A stretch of 64,000 bases of DNA from Welwitschia mirabilis (GCA_051453625.1 JBOZIK010000001.1:5895158-5959157); one strand, 5' to 3'. Shown: positions 37,083 through 50,328, numbered from the stretch's first letter. Numbers and translations are program-made. Notes: generated from the sequence alone by a model not told the origin.

Positions 37083-37620
37083 TTGGATCTTGATAATGGT
37101 TGCTTAAGGCACATGATAAAAGACACAATTAGATTTATAACTATGGAAAAATGTGATGGAGATTTTATGATCTTTGTGAATAATAACAATGAATTAGTGG
37201 AAGGTGTTGATACTATTTATGCCAAGGACTTTTCAATGATACACAATGTTCTTTATGTTAATGGATTGAAACACAATTTACTTAGCATGAGCCAAATTTG
37301 TAACAAAGTATGTACATATTGTTTAGTAATACTAATTGTCTTCTTTTAGATAGATAAAATAAAACTAATGCACTAGTGATAGATATGAAAATGTGTAGTT
37401 TATTAGATAATTCTTAAGCAAGAAATATTTTATATTTTATGTCATCAAATAAGAGTAGTATTTTTCATAAATGGTTAAGACATGTCAACTACAAAAACCT
37501 TTATAACATTTCTAAACATGGTCTTATTAGATGTATTCCAACATTAACTAAAATTGAAGGATATTTCTATTATGCTTGCAAACTTAAAAAGAAAAAAAAC
37601 TAGAAAGTGTTTCTTTAAAA
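37083..37620 (+). pseudogene. Copia protease end and pre-integrase domain remnant
   Basis: The frame at 37083-37349 reads LDNGCLRHMIKDTIRFITME, then MIHNVLYVNGLKHNLLSMSQ and ICNK. Copia protease has W-I-L-D-S-G-C-S-R-H-M around its active aspartate; here the serine is asparagine, so the Asp-Ser-Gly triad is altered. From 37450, FHKWLRHVNYKNLYNISKHG and ACKLKKKKTRKCFFK match the GAG-pre-integrase zinc region (pattern: W-H-x-R-L-G-H-x, later C-x-A-C). A frameshift separates the two parts. Confidence 0.85.
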
Positions 37621-37649
37621 CTAACCAAGTATCCTCTTAATAATAATTA

Positions 37650-38300
37650 TACTTGATTCATCTTGATCTTGTAGGTACTACAGCTATAGAGAGTCCTGAT
37701 GATAAGAAATATGTGTTGATTATTATGAATGATTTTCAAGTTTTATAAGAGTGTTATTTTTTAGACATGAGAGTGAAGCTTTTTAAAAGTTTTAAATCTT
37801 GAGTATGATATTAGATAATAATACTAGTTACAACATCAACAAGATGAGAAGTCATTGTGGAGGAGAACTTCAAAATGTGATGTTTGAATAATGGTAGGAG
37901 AAGAAAGGTATCATCCATGAGTTTTTATCCCCTATAACCCTATAAAAAAATGGTATTATAGAAAGGAATAATAGGATTCTATAAGATATGATTAGAATAA
38001 TGATCCCAAGAAAACAATACAACCAAAAGATTTTAAGTTAAATCTTTCAACACAGCTTGGTACATATCAAATAACACTTTTCCTATACTAGGTATCTCAA
38101 AACCTCTTATGAGATATGCAAAGAAAAAAAATCCCAAATGTAATATATTTTAAAATATTTGGTAGTAAATACTATATTATAAATCATGATGATCATAGAC
38201 TATAAATCATTTGAAGGCATCTTTCTTGGGTATTTCAAATCAAACAAAACTTAGAAGGTATTCAACCAAACTTTAGATAGAGTTGAGGAATGGGTATATG
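37650..38300 (+). pseudogene. Copia integrase core remnant
   Basis: HLDLVGTTAIESPDDKKYVL and IIMNDF (37657-37735) match the first part of the rve core (pattern: D-L-x-G-P, K-Y-x-L-x-x-V-D-D-F). RSHCGGELQNVMFE (about 37840-37890) matches the second catalytic region, and KNGIIERNNRIL (37947-37982) matches the third, keeping the glutamate. Text resembling the region after the core follows (LSWVFQIKQN near 38225). At least three frameshifts. The enzyme would have inserted cDNA into the genome. Confidence 0.8.
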
Positions 38301-38305
38301 CTAGA

Positions 38306-39420
38306 ATGGATGAAGTTAGATCTACAAATGATAGTAAAGATAATGAAGTAGAGTTAATTTCTAATAGGATTAAATCAAATGCTCAAACCTCTACTTCCTC
38401 ATCTTACCCTTCACCTCCATCACTTAAGGTATCCTCAACTATAACAAACCAAGAAATACTAAAAGAAATAATTATGACCAAGAACTCATTCATAGATTCT
38501 CTAATAGGTGATGTCTTTTATAAGATAAAGACTAGAAGTTAAATTTATTCTAATGTGTATCATGTCTCTACATTAGAACCTAATTTCTTCAAAGAAGCTA
38601 AACAAGATAAATGTTAAATTAATGTCATGCAAAAAGAACTTAATCATTTTAAGAAAAATTATGTATGGAATCTTGTTCCAAAACGTCTAGGTCATAATGT
38701 TATTAAAATTAAACATTATGACCTTTAAAATTACACAGATCTTTAAAAATAGGCTAAATGAAGAGTCCTAAGTTGTAAGAAATAGAGGAAGGCTGATTAC
38801 TCAAGGATACAAACAAATGGAAGTATGATTTTAAGGAGACCTTTATGGTAGTAGCTATATTAGAATCCATTTACATCTTTCTTTTTCTATCTTGTTTTTA
38901 CAATTTATCAAATTAATGTGAAAAGTACATTTTAAAATAATAACTTAAATGAACTTATTTTTGTATAACAACCCATCTTTGAGGAACTAAGGTATTTTAA
39001 CCATACTTACAAGTTGAAAAAGGTCTTTTATAGACTTATACAAGTACCTAAAGCATAGTATAAAAAGCTAACTTCTTTTCTTTTAGTACATGATTTCATT
39101 AGAAGTAAAACTATTAGAAAGGTTAAATCTAATTTATTAGAAGGTTAGAAAGGTTATATCTCATGAATTTATCAACCTTGTGGATTTTAATTTTGAAATG
39201 AGCTATCTTGATGAGTGTGTTTATAGCATAACAAAAATTTGTAAGTGAACTCATAAAGAAGTTTAAATTAGATCAATGCAAACTAGCATCCACACTCATG
39301 GGCATCAATTATAAAATATATACTAATAAAAAGCTAAGCAATAAGTTACTGATTACTAAAGTTCTAAGGAAACTTGATTTTGTCATCAAAATAATAAATT
39401 TTGAATAGTCTTTCTATAAT
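38306..39420 (+). pseudogene. Copia reverse transcriptase remnant
   Basis: After a Ser/Pro-rich linker (38306-38540), KEAKQDKC-INVMQKELNHF and KKNYVWNLVPKRLGHNVI (38595-38710) open the RVT_2 domain. RLITQGYKQME (about 38795) and QPIFEELRYFNHTYKLKKVF with YRLIQVPKA (38965-39060) follow in order. LDQCKLASTLMGINYKIYTN (39268-39330) is the usual position after the catalytic region. The YVDD motif itself cannot be found; the corresponding stretch (39140-39230) is rearranged. Decayed RNase H-like text may extend to about 39900. Confidence 0.85.
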
Positions 39421-40401
39421 AAATCTTTTTTTAAAAATAAAAATTTTAAATTGTCTAGAACTAAGTTATAAGCATTTATTTGCTATCATTTATTCTATTG
39501 GATCTTTTAGTTTTTTTTTTCTCTATTTTAATGGTTATAAGATTAATATAACAATATATGCAATGACTATAGTTCTATAACCATAGTGTATAGAAAATGT
39601 GTTAGACTGTAGATGAGCATGAATGAAAGCTTACTTTACTTAATGGTAAGCCAATTATATATTACATTTATAGCGGGATTTGTGTAAAGTACCAATCTAA
39701 ACCCAAAGAATCTAATGTCAGAGCTATTAAATAGCTCTTATGGCATCTTTATAGTACATTCAATGCTATTTTCATTTTAGTGGCCTAACTTCTCCATAGT
39801 ATTCTAGCACAATCATCTCGACAGCTTCTTTTGCCAGGGGTCTGCTCATCCATCGTTGACAGCTTCTTGTCACGTAGTTAGTAGCTATGGATACATTCCT
39901 TGATTTGGATCAGATAGCAATTCTAGTTATTTTGTATTGTTCTCTTTTATTTACTATTTTCTATTACACTAATATGTTATATGTTATTCTTTAACAGTTT
40001 GCATCTCCCTTGTCCTTAATGATATAAGAAAAGAGATAGTTATGCCATGTGACTTATTATATCACTTTTAACACTTTTTGTTATAAATTTACCTTTATAT
40101 TTAGAAATGCCTTTCTCATTATCTATTATAATATTTTTAATGCTTAATTTTAGTAAATAGAAGATAAATATTTTTATAGAAAATATTTATGTTAATAATA
40201 TCATACTCTTGAAGTAGTTGCATAAGCCTTTATCATAAAATTAGTTTGAAATATTTCTTAAAATTATATCTTTTTTGATTTTTTAGAAATTAAACACAAA
40301 AGTTTATTTTACTATGAATTAGGTAAAAACTTAAGAGGAGCATCAATCTAGAGGGAGCTTATAGTATAAATTTGATTAGCATGAATGAGAAAGTAGAAGA
40401 C

Positions 40402-41439
40402 TGTTGTACCTTCAAGTTTTCAATTAACGATAATCTAAATCTCATCATATGTAACTAATGTAATAATTCTTTTGCAAGATAAATTGAACACCTTAAAGGT
40501 AAAACTAAAATGTACTATTAAAGTTAAGTAAGACATCAAAAGAATAATACAATAGTTATAGTTGTTAGAGATTAAACCATGCAACACCTAACGTAAACTT
40601 ATGGAAAACCTTCAAGCAGTTGATCAAGATTGTTCATGGGTAGACTGTATATTATTCAAGAAATGGGAATATATAACTAGTGGTCAATCAATATAAATTT
40701 AGGGGTTAACCACCTTTAGAGATATTCATAAACATAACTCATGGGCTTGATTGATTCTAGTAGTGGTTAATCACCATTATTAAATAATTTCTTGAGGGGT
40801 TAATTGGTTTGTTGAAGAGATAACCATTAGTGTAATAGTAAGTGAAAATATTGTTATGGATTATTGACAACCATTAAGATATCATATTATAAATCTAAAC
40901 AACTATTTAAAACGTTTTACTAGTTAAATTCCTCATCATCTAGATGTATAATAACAAAAATATCTTTTGTATAAATAATTTTACTATTGTAGTGATTAGT
41001 ACATTTTGTCAAATTCACTGCGACACTCTTTCAAGAATTCTTAATTCTTCACTTGCATTGGTTTATTACCTTGTAAAAGTAAGAAAAATAAATTAGCTTA
41101 TACTTATGACTAGTAAGTACCAAAAAATCCCAATTATATTAGTGAAAAACTACAAAAAGTCCCATTGGAGTGTGGTCAAAGGCTATACTTTTAATAAAGA
41201 AAATAAGCTTCATTTCATTACATTATGCTTTCCTTTTATATCTCAATAGTAATTTACTATTCTTCAATCTTTTAATCTTTGTTAAATATATAATCTAGTG
41301 TAAAACTTAGTTGTATATTTGATTTTCTTCTAAAATATTATAAGCTCCTTTATGCCATCATTGTATTTGACATTTAAATTGTCAAAATCATATAAGCTAT
41401 CCTATTTATTCCTTCCCTCTAAGATATTTAGTCCTAACA
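40402..41439 (+). repeat. 3' LTR of the copia element
   Basis: Starts TGTTGTACC and ends near CCTCTAAGATATTTAGTCCT and AACA. A purine-rich TAGAGGGAGCTTATAG stretch about 40-50 bp upstream may be the old polypurine tract. TATAAATA at 40980-40987. Confidence 0.7.
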
Positions 41440-44400
41440 TTCTAGATAAAAGAAAAATATCTCTTCATTAATACTAACTAACTCCTTTATGGGGTTGTTT
41501 TATTTATTATTTATATTATGATTTAAAAATAAATAACAAAGTAGTTCAAAGTTTTTTAGATGATCATAATCTTTTCTTAGATAACTTTCTTTTCATCTAA
41601 ATTTTCCATATAATTATTTTTACATTTTGAACACTATTTAAAAGCTACTACTAGAGGTTTCATCTCTAAACATTTGTTCTTAAAGAAATTTTTTATAATA
41701 ATTCCTCAAGCTTGGAAACATTTGATTTTTGAGAAAAAGTTTACTATGTAAGATTTACAACCAAATATAAGACCTTATCTATATAGATTGATAAGATATT
41801 TCAATTAGGTACTTTCTAGTTTAAAGATACCCAATACTAAATTCCTTATGAATATTAATCTCATTTGCAGATTTAAAATAGTTCTTTATAAATTATATTT
41901 TGTCTTTATTATTATCATTTTTTAAGCTAATGAATAAAAATTAAGGGTCAAATAGCACCAAATTTTGTTAAGATAATGGTTGCATTTGGTTAAGAAATGA
42001 GGACAATAGTATGAATGTCACCAATGTAATTTTAGAAGATAAGAGATTTAAGGTTGTCCATCTCTTAAAAACTTTAACTAATAAAGTAGAAATAAATCTA
42101 GTAATTCCTTTATTAAAATTTATTAATATGCTTTACTGTTTGAGGGATCTAAAACCATCAATGTCCAATAAAAATACTTTATAATAGAAATCACTTATTT
42201 ACCTCAACTCTTTTCTTCAAAACCATCTTTGAAGATTCGATGAAGATCAAGAAGTTGTATCTTGGAATCATTTTAATGCATGAGTCCTTGAATACAAGTC
42301 AGCGTTGTATACTTATATGACCCTACTTTTTGGATAAGTTCTATAATATCAAAATAATTACTGTTTTACACTTGAAAAATTTATCAGAGCAAATATAATG
42401 ATGGCCCTACTATGTCATTTTAAAAGTTTCTTTGTCATCACTAAAACTCTTTTATATATCTTAAGTATTATGTTCTCTAATGCTAGAAATAAATCATTAA
42501 ATAGATGATTGTTGAATGAGTTTTTTCTTATAGCTCACCATTCTTAAGATAGAATATAGGACCCTCATTATGCATGTAAACTCTTAGTGTAACACTAAAA
42601 CTACATCTTCTATGACTAAGGATTTAGTTCTCACTTTTCAACCACTAAGTATGTTATGAAAAAATAGAGTAAGACTCCATAATAAGATCTTAAAATAACA
42701 AATAAAATATTTAACTTTCTACTAAGAACATATCAATAAAATGTAAAAATCATTATCTAATTTAACATATAATGTCGATTACTTTAGGCTTTGTCATTCT
42801 TATATTTTATTTTCTATTACACTAACTAGTTTCAACAACATTGGAATGGCATAATCACTTGCAAAAGTTATTTTCTAGAGAGGACATTTGCATGATTTTT
42901 CTAAAAGGATGCAAAACTCTAGTACCAACTCTAATGAAAGAGCATACCAATGAGAGTCTAAAAGCAATTTAGAATATATATATTTGTCTAAACATCCTTG
43001 ATGAAACACCATATTTACCTAGGTAGGATCACTTAAGAAAGTAAGAAAGCTTAATAACTATAGTAATGGACACTATAAAAGGGCCATGGATGAGTAATAA
43101 CATGATAAAGGAAGTGAGACATGGGGAATGACATTTTTGAAGGTGAAACGATAGTGTGATGAATTAGTCTTATGGGAGATATATGTAGCATATTATGCTT
43201 TCTTTCATATGGGGAAAATAATTAAGAGATAATATATGAAAAGAAATGATTTAAAGAAAGAAAGAAAATATGGTAAGTTATCAAGATGAAAATTGAATAT
43301 AAGATGAAGGTAAAGGTAAGGAAGTGGAAAAGAACATATATCAAATGTTTAGAATGCTCCCTTTAGTTTTGAAACATTCATAAGAAATTCTTTCAAATAA
43401 TTTCATTTTAATTATTCTCTATAGAGTATAAGTATGAGGACTAGATCCTTTGAAGAATTTAAGGAAATAAATTAAGGACTTGTAAAAGAAATTCATTTAT
43501 TTGAAATTTCAAGTGAAATCCAAATACTATATGAATATTATTATTTAAAGCTGATATATTACCTTTGGAGATTAAAGTAGTTTGTTAATTTTTAGATTAG
43601 GATTAAAGGCTTTAATATTTTAAAAACATAAATTTTAAAAGTAGTAATAGATGCATATTAAAATAAAGGCTAATTTTTGAAGGGAAATAATGGTAAGACA
43701 AGTGCAATGTAGATGTGGTCATTTTGAAAATAATATAAGCCAACTACAAGAGATATTTTAGCAAAAGGAACTATAACAAATATTCTTTGATTTAGATTGG
43801 AATAGAAAGATTTATTTTGATAAGATTAAAGGAGAGAACTATATTAAGGAACCCTTTTGTTTAATGTTGTAATTTTAATTAAAATTAAATCATTAATTAG
43901 TAGAATAATAATGAGTAGTTATTATCTTCACATTAAAATAAAAATATGGTAAGATATTTTGAAGAAATTAATAAACATATAGGATATGTATAGCTAAATC
44001 CATTAAAGATGAACATTTTTTTTTCTTAAGTGCTTTTAAACGTCTTTGTTAATAGTAATATAAACCATAATTATAGGTAAATTATTTATTTTATTTTATC
44101 ATACCCTTTATTTTAATCATTATTAGAAGGCTATGTTTAAATTATTATGATGTATAGCTTTTCCATCCTATATATCTTATGGATGTTTACAACCATAATA
44201 AAGAAAGTTCAATTTCTAATTTGTAATTTTAAAAAATAAAAGGATTCTCATTTATTTCGTCTATATTAAACATACAAATGACACAAATAAAGACTTAACT
44301 AGGTTTATATTATTTAGATATTTTAAATTATTCTAAGAATTTTACTAAGATAAAGCTTTCTAGGCATACCAAAATCATCATTAAGTTTGTAGACACCTCT

Positions 44401-45340
44401 TTCTATTATTTTCTTAAATGCTTGTACTTTCATAAATATGTATTTTGTTATATATAGCCTTGTGTAATGTTAAAAGATATTAGCTAGATTTGGGATGTAT
44501 TTTAGGATTATTTAGATTATTTAGCTAAAAATTAATTTCACTCATCATTCAATTAGTTTTCCTACTTTCTATTATTAGATCTTTATAGAAAAATCTTATA
44601 GTTCTTTAGTCTTTAAAGCCATGTTAGGGTTATTTCATAAGAAAATATTTTCAATGATTAAAATATATATGAAAAGGATCATTATAATGTTATGTAAACT
44701 ATAATTTAACATGTTAAATCATTGGTTTTATCTACTAGAAAGAATTATTCCAAAATCATATGATTGAAATATCTCTGTTACCTAATGAAATAAAGTTCTA
44801 AGAAATAGATGAAAGATTTACCCTTTTCTTTTATGGTAAATGAATAAATTTTGTTTTAATAACATCATTATGATAACCTATGTGTTAAATGATTAACAAT
44901 TTAAAACTTGTAAGGATGTTTATAATGATCTTCACAATTAAGAAATAAAATTTTGGCAAAACATTGATAATGTTAAAGTTAATTTTAAAATTATTAATAT
45001 AAAGAGGTAAGGTTGTAAAAGATGAAAAAGATAAATAATTTTAGTTTTCATAGGTTTCTAAGAGTTTTCCAAGGAAAATTACTATGGTAAGTATTTCTCT
45101 CTTCATGAAGTATTATGGTATAGTTAAAGAAATCTCATAGTGCTTAGGGTTTTATGACATAAATGTTGTAGTTTCACAAGCATGAAAAGAATGCATAAAG
45201 TAATTTTCCTAGAAATCATTAAAATGAGGTCTTTCTTTATTAAATTATTTGTAAATTCATTACTAGACTTCTTAATATAATAATAAATAATAGTTCAAGA
45301 TCAGTGTTAATATTTTTATAATAGACTATAAAAATAAAAG
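41440..45340. other. AT-rich stretch without a recognised gene
   Basis: No domain is recognisable. Two isolated signals exist: ACTCTAGTACCAA at 42916-42928, which on the minus strand resembles a decayed initiator-Met primer site, and TATAAAAGGGCC at 43073-43084 on the plus strand, a good TATA context. Both could belong to an LTR remnant between about 42900 and 43900, but I found no second copy in the window. Confidence 0.4.
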
Positions 45341-45355
45341 AGTATGATATGACAT

Positions 45356-45547
45356 CCTTGCAGTGTGAATTTATGCAATTTTGAAGTCCTTTGATAAATC
45401 TGTAAATCAAATTACTTGTTAAAAAACACATGCTAGTATAGATGGAAGTTCACCCGAATGTTGTAATACCAATGAAGGCACTAGGCTTAGAGTTAGAGAA
45501 TTGATTTCCAAAGGTATTTTTAGTCTTTTTATCTTTTAATAACTAAA
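45356..45547 (-). repeat. U5 end fragment of an Athila/Tat-like LTR
   Basis: Matches the last 190 bp of the LTRs at 46943 and 56291, for instance ATGCTAGTATAGATGGAAGT and CAATGAAGGCACTAGGCTTA. On its left (45338-45355) lies ATGATATGACATCC, a decayed primer-site position. It is cut by a 100-N gap (45548-45647). Confidence 0.7.
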
Positions 45548-45647
45548 NNNNNNNNNNNNNNNNNNNNNNNNNNNNNNNNNNNNNNNNNNNNNNNNNNNNN
45601 NNNNNNNNNNNNNNNNNNNNNNNNNNNNNNNNNNNNNNNNNNNNNNN

Positions 45648-46151
45648 TTTCATCTTCATCTTTTGAATAAGATTCAAGCTTTAATAAAGATGACAAATCT
45701 TCTTCAGAATTGGAACCACTTTCTGATAACTTTATGCATGATTATTTCAATGAATCTTTGACTTGTCTAGTGGTTTCTAGCTTACCTTTGCCTTTCCCTC
45801 AAGATGATGTATTGCAAGACTTGTTGAAAAAGCATAAGCAAGACAAATGATGATCCCTCTTAAACCTTGGATGCATAGACTTTACTTTTTGCATGATTGA
45901 TGTTCTTTTCATAAACTCATGTGTGAAAATTGACATGAGTAGCCTCCTAGTTTATGACCCTTTATCCAACCTTTGCTTTCATATTGTTAAGTCTTTACCC
46001 ATGTATTACATTAGAAAATCATGTCATAAGAAACATTTAGATTCATTTTATGATCTTATATTATGTTTGTTCTTTATATTAGACTAAGGATGGATAAGTT
46101 TATTCATAATGAAATTTATATCACCTGATGGTGTCTCTCTCATGGAACTTG
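45648..46151 (+). pseudogene. 3' internal end of a plus-strand Athila/Tat-like element, with an acidic coding remnant
   Basis: The plus strand reads SSSELEPLSDNFMHDYFNES, LTCLVVSSLPLPFPQDDVLQ and DLLKKHKQDK, then a stop at about 45848. It is acidic and Ser-rich and precedes a plus-strand LTR, so it is probably the C-terminal end of an element ORF. I cannot say which protein it belongs to. The ORF at 45893-46087 after it has no known motif. No clear polypurine tract is visible before the LTR. Confidence 0.35.
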
Positions 46152-46942
46152 TTGCGATGCTAATTTGTAAGAATTTGATGGTGCATTTGGAGTACTTTTG
46201 TAGAAAATTTATACAAGTTTAGATGCAATTTTGATGATTATGGAGAGTTAATGGAATGGTCAAGGAAACACATAATTCTTGACATATTTGGAGGCATTTC
46301 AAGCATGATCTGGTACTTAGCGTGTTGGAGGAAGATTAATGATAAAGAAGGTTGATTTTCTTTAGCTAGAGAGATTTGAAAGGGTATAGCTCCCACTTTT
46401 GTCCCCACGATAGACAAGATGACAACACTATATTAGCCTATTGCAATAGTAACTTGGATAGGAGCTTGGAGCTAATGAGCATCCTTTTCTAAGGAGGTAT
46501 CATCTTCATTATTGTCCCCATAATATGAGGGATGATGACACCTTGGGAACTCACTGAGGGGCCGTTTGTAGAGCTAGAAGATGATGAATTATTTGCTATT
46601 ATGGGGCTTTGTCCCCAGTGCCATCCCCATGATAGTTAGGATAATAGCTATTTTGTAAAAGCAGGACTAGATTATCTTATAAGAGGGTCATGTGTCCCAC
46701 CTGGGCTACTAGTTCTCTAACTTTTAGGGTTATGGTTCTAGAACTTTTAATGTAAAACTATAGATACATTTCTTGTCCTCACTTCTAATTTATCTTTTGT
46801 ACCCAATGCTCTTGTGATAAAAGACTGAAGGACAAAAGGCCTATCCAATAACTACAGGGAGAAGTTACCCTTAGTGTTGGGCTGAGTATCCTCCATTAAT
46901 GAGCTGCTACTTTGTTGTAAGTGGACGTCAAAGTTTTATGAT
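46152..46942 (+). repeat. Truncated plus-strand LTR, Athila/Tat-like family
   Basis: Begins TGTTGCGATGCTAATTTGT, the intact family terminus. U3 carries three good palindrome motifs (about 46395-46425, 46510-46545 and 46617-46650, for example CCATCCCCATGATAGTTAGG). It runs through TTGTTGTAAGTGGA near 46914 and then stops at about 46942, where an LTR in the opposite orientation starts. The last 500 bp (U5) are missing. Confidence 0.7.
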
Positions 46943-48162
46943 TATTATAGTGTGAACTTATACAATTTTGAAGTCTTTTAGGTAAATCTATAAATTAAGT
47001 AACTTGTAGAAAAACACATGCTAGTATAGATGGGAGTTTCCTTGACTGTCGTAATCCCAATGAAGGCACTAGGCTTAGAGTTAGAAAATTAATTCCTAAA
47101 GATATTCTTAGTTTTTTTATCTTTTAATAACTGAAAGTAAATAATAAAGTACAATGAAATACACAGTGAATGGAGATGAAATGTAAAATAGAAGTGGATT
47201 GAATTCTATTGGATCCTAATCCTTCTGTCATAAGAACTAGCTTCTCTATAATTCAGATCAATTAGGAAGAGTACTCAACTTATTTCTAATTAACATGAAC
47301 TATGAGATATACTAAATAGAATATGGAATACAATGTAAAATAAAAATGGAATACAATGCAAATCTAAACTAACCAAAGTCAACTTTGATAAAGGTTGCCC
47401 TTATGATCTAAATCAATTATAGCATTATTACTAGACTACAACCAACTTAAATCATAAGGGGCATAAATAGAATTTTAATTAAAAAGAGTAATTGTATGGA
47501 TTTCAAAACTTCACATCCACTTACAACAAAATAGCAGCACCTTAATGGAAGAGACTTACCCTAACACTAAGGGAACTCCTTTTTGTAGTTACTGGATGAA
47601 AATTTTGTCCTTTATAAAAGATGGTAACAGAAATGAAGTAGGAGAAGCGTATTTACATTTTAAATTAAAGTTCTAGAAGCTCAATCTAAAAGTAAAAAAG
47701 AAACCCTAATAGCCTAAATAGGTCACTTGACGCCATCACAAAAATAATTCTTCTTAATCATAGAAAAACAGTTGTCATCCTGACTATCATGGGGATAACA
47801 TAGGGGACATCACTTTATGTCAAAAGGCCCTTCATCAGCTTTAGGCCCCGCTGTCAATCCCACAGCTTCTGTCCATGTCAATAGTGCTATTATCTTACCT
47901 ATCATGGGAATGACAGAGGGGATGACAGACTTCCTTATCTCCAATCTCAAAGGTAAGTTAGTCTTTTGTATGATGAATCCTTCTTCTAAGTATGCATTAT
48001 CAGAATAAACTTGAAAAACCTCTAAATATGCTAAGAATCACATGTTTCAATGACCATCCTATCAAGTCCATGTAATCATTAGTATTGCATCCAAACCTAT
48101 ATAACTATCCTGCAAAAGCACTCAAATACATCATGAAATTCTTATAAATTGGCATCGCAACA
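46943..48162 (-). repeat. 3' LTR of the minus-strand Athila/Tat-like element (1220 bp)
   Basis: On the minus strand it starts TGTTGCGATGCCAATTTATA at 48162 and ends about 46943, where TATTATAG replaces the expected GCAACA-type terminus by transitions only. It aligns with 56291 onward and, on the opposite strand, with LTRs A and C. The U3 palindromes lie at about 47774-47815 and 47880-47930 (ATCATGGGAATGACAG). Confidence 0.8.
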
Positions 48163-50328
48163 TAGCCTTTTACTTAGCCTTGTGAGTCCCTGATAAGGTA
48201 AGCGATCAACTGTATCGTGAGCCAATTTGACTAAGATAAAATAACACAACAAAGATGTAAATTGAGTTCAATTAAATCATGTAAGAATAAATATCACAAA
48301 CAAATTAACTAATACAAATGCTAAAAACATCCCTAGGCCCTCTACTTAAGCATGTCACCATAGAAGAAATGAATGTCATACACATACAAAAACCATAAAA
48401 TGTAACATTGATAACTCAGGAAATGATAATGTATATGCATATTATAGAAATAGAGAAAATGGACTGATGTGATAGAATTAAGCAATGCTAATCTCGAAAG
48501 AGTAATGCATTTAAGTTCATTAGTGTAATCCATAAGGGCAAAAGGACAAGAGTAGAGATAGCATTCTTTCCTCACATCCCCCTTCTTCTTTTTTTTTTTT
48601 AGATGATTTGAAACATAGCTACAAGAAAATTCTTTGAGTGTGCTATTATACTTTTGCAAGATAAAGTTCATGAATTTATTTAATTAACATAAAAAAATCC
48701 AAAAAACTCATCATATATATTCCTTTTAAAAATTGTGTTCAAAATCACAGAATAAAGCCCAAAAAGATGTCTTACCCCTGCCTCATGATTCCACAGGAGA
48801 AGAAAGATGTCCCAAATTACACTAAAGATAAAGGATGAGTATCATCCCATATGTCGTGGGGATGAGAGACATGGGATGATAGTGATCAAATAGGCTATTT
48901 GGAGGGAAAAAGATAAACCAAAAAAATTCCAAAAATAGGCAAACATAGAAAAAAGCAAAAAAAATAGAAAGAAGATATAAAGTGAAGAAATAGCCTAAAC
49001 AACATGCCCATGGTGGAGAGAGATGCATGGAGGAAACTGTAAAAGTAGAAGAAAATGCACTAAGTAGAAAGAAACATTGCTCACCGACTTCACAAATGTG
49101 CCTAAACTCATTGAAAAAGAAGAACTAGAACTCATTAGATCATAAGAACCTATCAAGAAGAGAACAACAATCCTCTATGTAAATTAGTAAAAACAAAAAA
49201 ATAAGAAACTAGGAAATGATTAGATCCATAATATCATGCAAAAAAAATATAGAAAATAACTTTGAAAAATCCAATAAGATAGCTAAAGAAAAACAAAATG
49301 AAAATGGATAACTAGGAACATAAAGAAGATTACTTACTTATCCTAAATTTTAACCTAATAAATCCCCTTGGCAATAATCATAAAATCACTTAATAGAATA
49401 TGCATGATACTATGTGGAAACTATAAAGTGCTACTCAATTAGGTAATAATTATGATGATGTCAAGTATGTCTAATGTTATCAAATAATAAGTGATAAGAT
49501 AACAAGCTATTTAAAACAGGAGTGTACAAGCTACCATATTAAAACAATACTAGAATCCAAAAAGTAGAGTGATCTTGTAGAAGTACTATAAATAAATAAA
49601 TAAAAATAAGTCTAGAAAACAAGTAATACCTTTAATAACACTAGGGATATCACTGATCTCATAGCCTTGAAGTGAAATTTATTCTACCATGATGAGGGGA
49701 GTGCAATCACTATAAGAGAAGCAAGGACTCACACAGCTTAGCCAATGGACCCCTTAGTGAAGTTTTCACAGCTATCATATCACACTGCCAAATGCTCCTC
49801 TTGTAAATATTTGCGCTAATGCTTGTGGTAGAACATTATGATAATCATGTTTTTGAGACATAGCATGAAAGATTATGATCTTTATTTATTTTCTTTATCT
49901 TTCTTTCTCTTTATTTTTCTTTTGTTTTTTTTTTTTGGAGTAACATTCCACATTACCAAGTACTTATAAGGATAAAAGCAAAGTAATGAGATGATTAACA
50001 AAGTAAGAACATGTAAAACAACTAATTACTCATACCATTGAAAGAGAACAAATGAACCAAGGCATCTTCCTTCAAAATGAAGTTCATAGACATACAAACA
50101 TCTGAAGATTGGATGAAGCCAATCTTATATTTAAATACCCAAGTAAAATATTACTAATCATGAAAACTTCATAAGTAAATACATATGTCAATTTAAAAAT
50201 ATTTAAGTGATATCATTATGTTTACCTAATAAATGATTTAAGAAGGGATTTAGATAATGACAAAAGAAAGGTCCTCCTCATTAAAAGGAGATTTCAAAAC
50301 AAGTGCTTCTATTATGTTCAAGGTTTCA
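48163..50328 (-). other. 3' non-coding region and polypurine tract of the minus-strand element
   Basis: The minus strand begins after integrase at 50328 and ends with GGCTAAGTAAAAGGCTA (48163-48179), the polypurine tract. It shares the landmarks of the plus-strand copies (the reverse complement of TATGGTAGCTGTGAAAAC near 49770 and GGTCCATTGGC near 49740). Another TCATCC palindrome lies at 48845-48885. The ORFs at 48342-48671 and 48822-49028 are minus-strand, have poly-T driven composition and no known motif. No env-like gene is recognised. Confidence 0.6.

Larger units (their letters stand above)
33964..41439 (+). mobile_element. Complete but dead Ty1/copia retrotransposon
   Basis: Two LTRs of about 1.1 kb enclose gag, protease, integrase and reverse transcriptase/RNase H in copia order (protease, integrase, reverse transcriptase). 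This order, the long gag with a single zinc knuckle, and wording such as LKHNLLSMSQICNK and KLDQCKLAST fit the SIRE/Maximus or Tork side of plant copia. Every domain contains stops and frameshifts and key catalytic residues are altered. The two LTRs have clearly diverged, so the insertion is old. No target-site duplication was identified with confidence. Confidence 0.85.

Noticed and set aside
42180-42600. Possible minus-strand pol fragment
   Set aside because: No run of family motifs could be followed in any frame.
48342-49028. Two minus-strand ORFs with hydrophobic, membrane-like composition, considered as env-like
   Set aside because: Composition follows poly-T/AT richness, there is no signal peptide plus membrane-anchor arrangement, and other family copies do not keep the frames.
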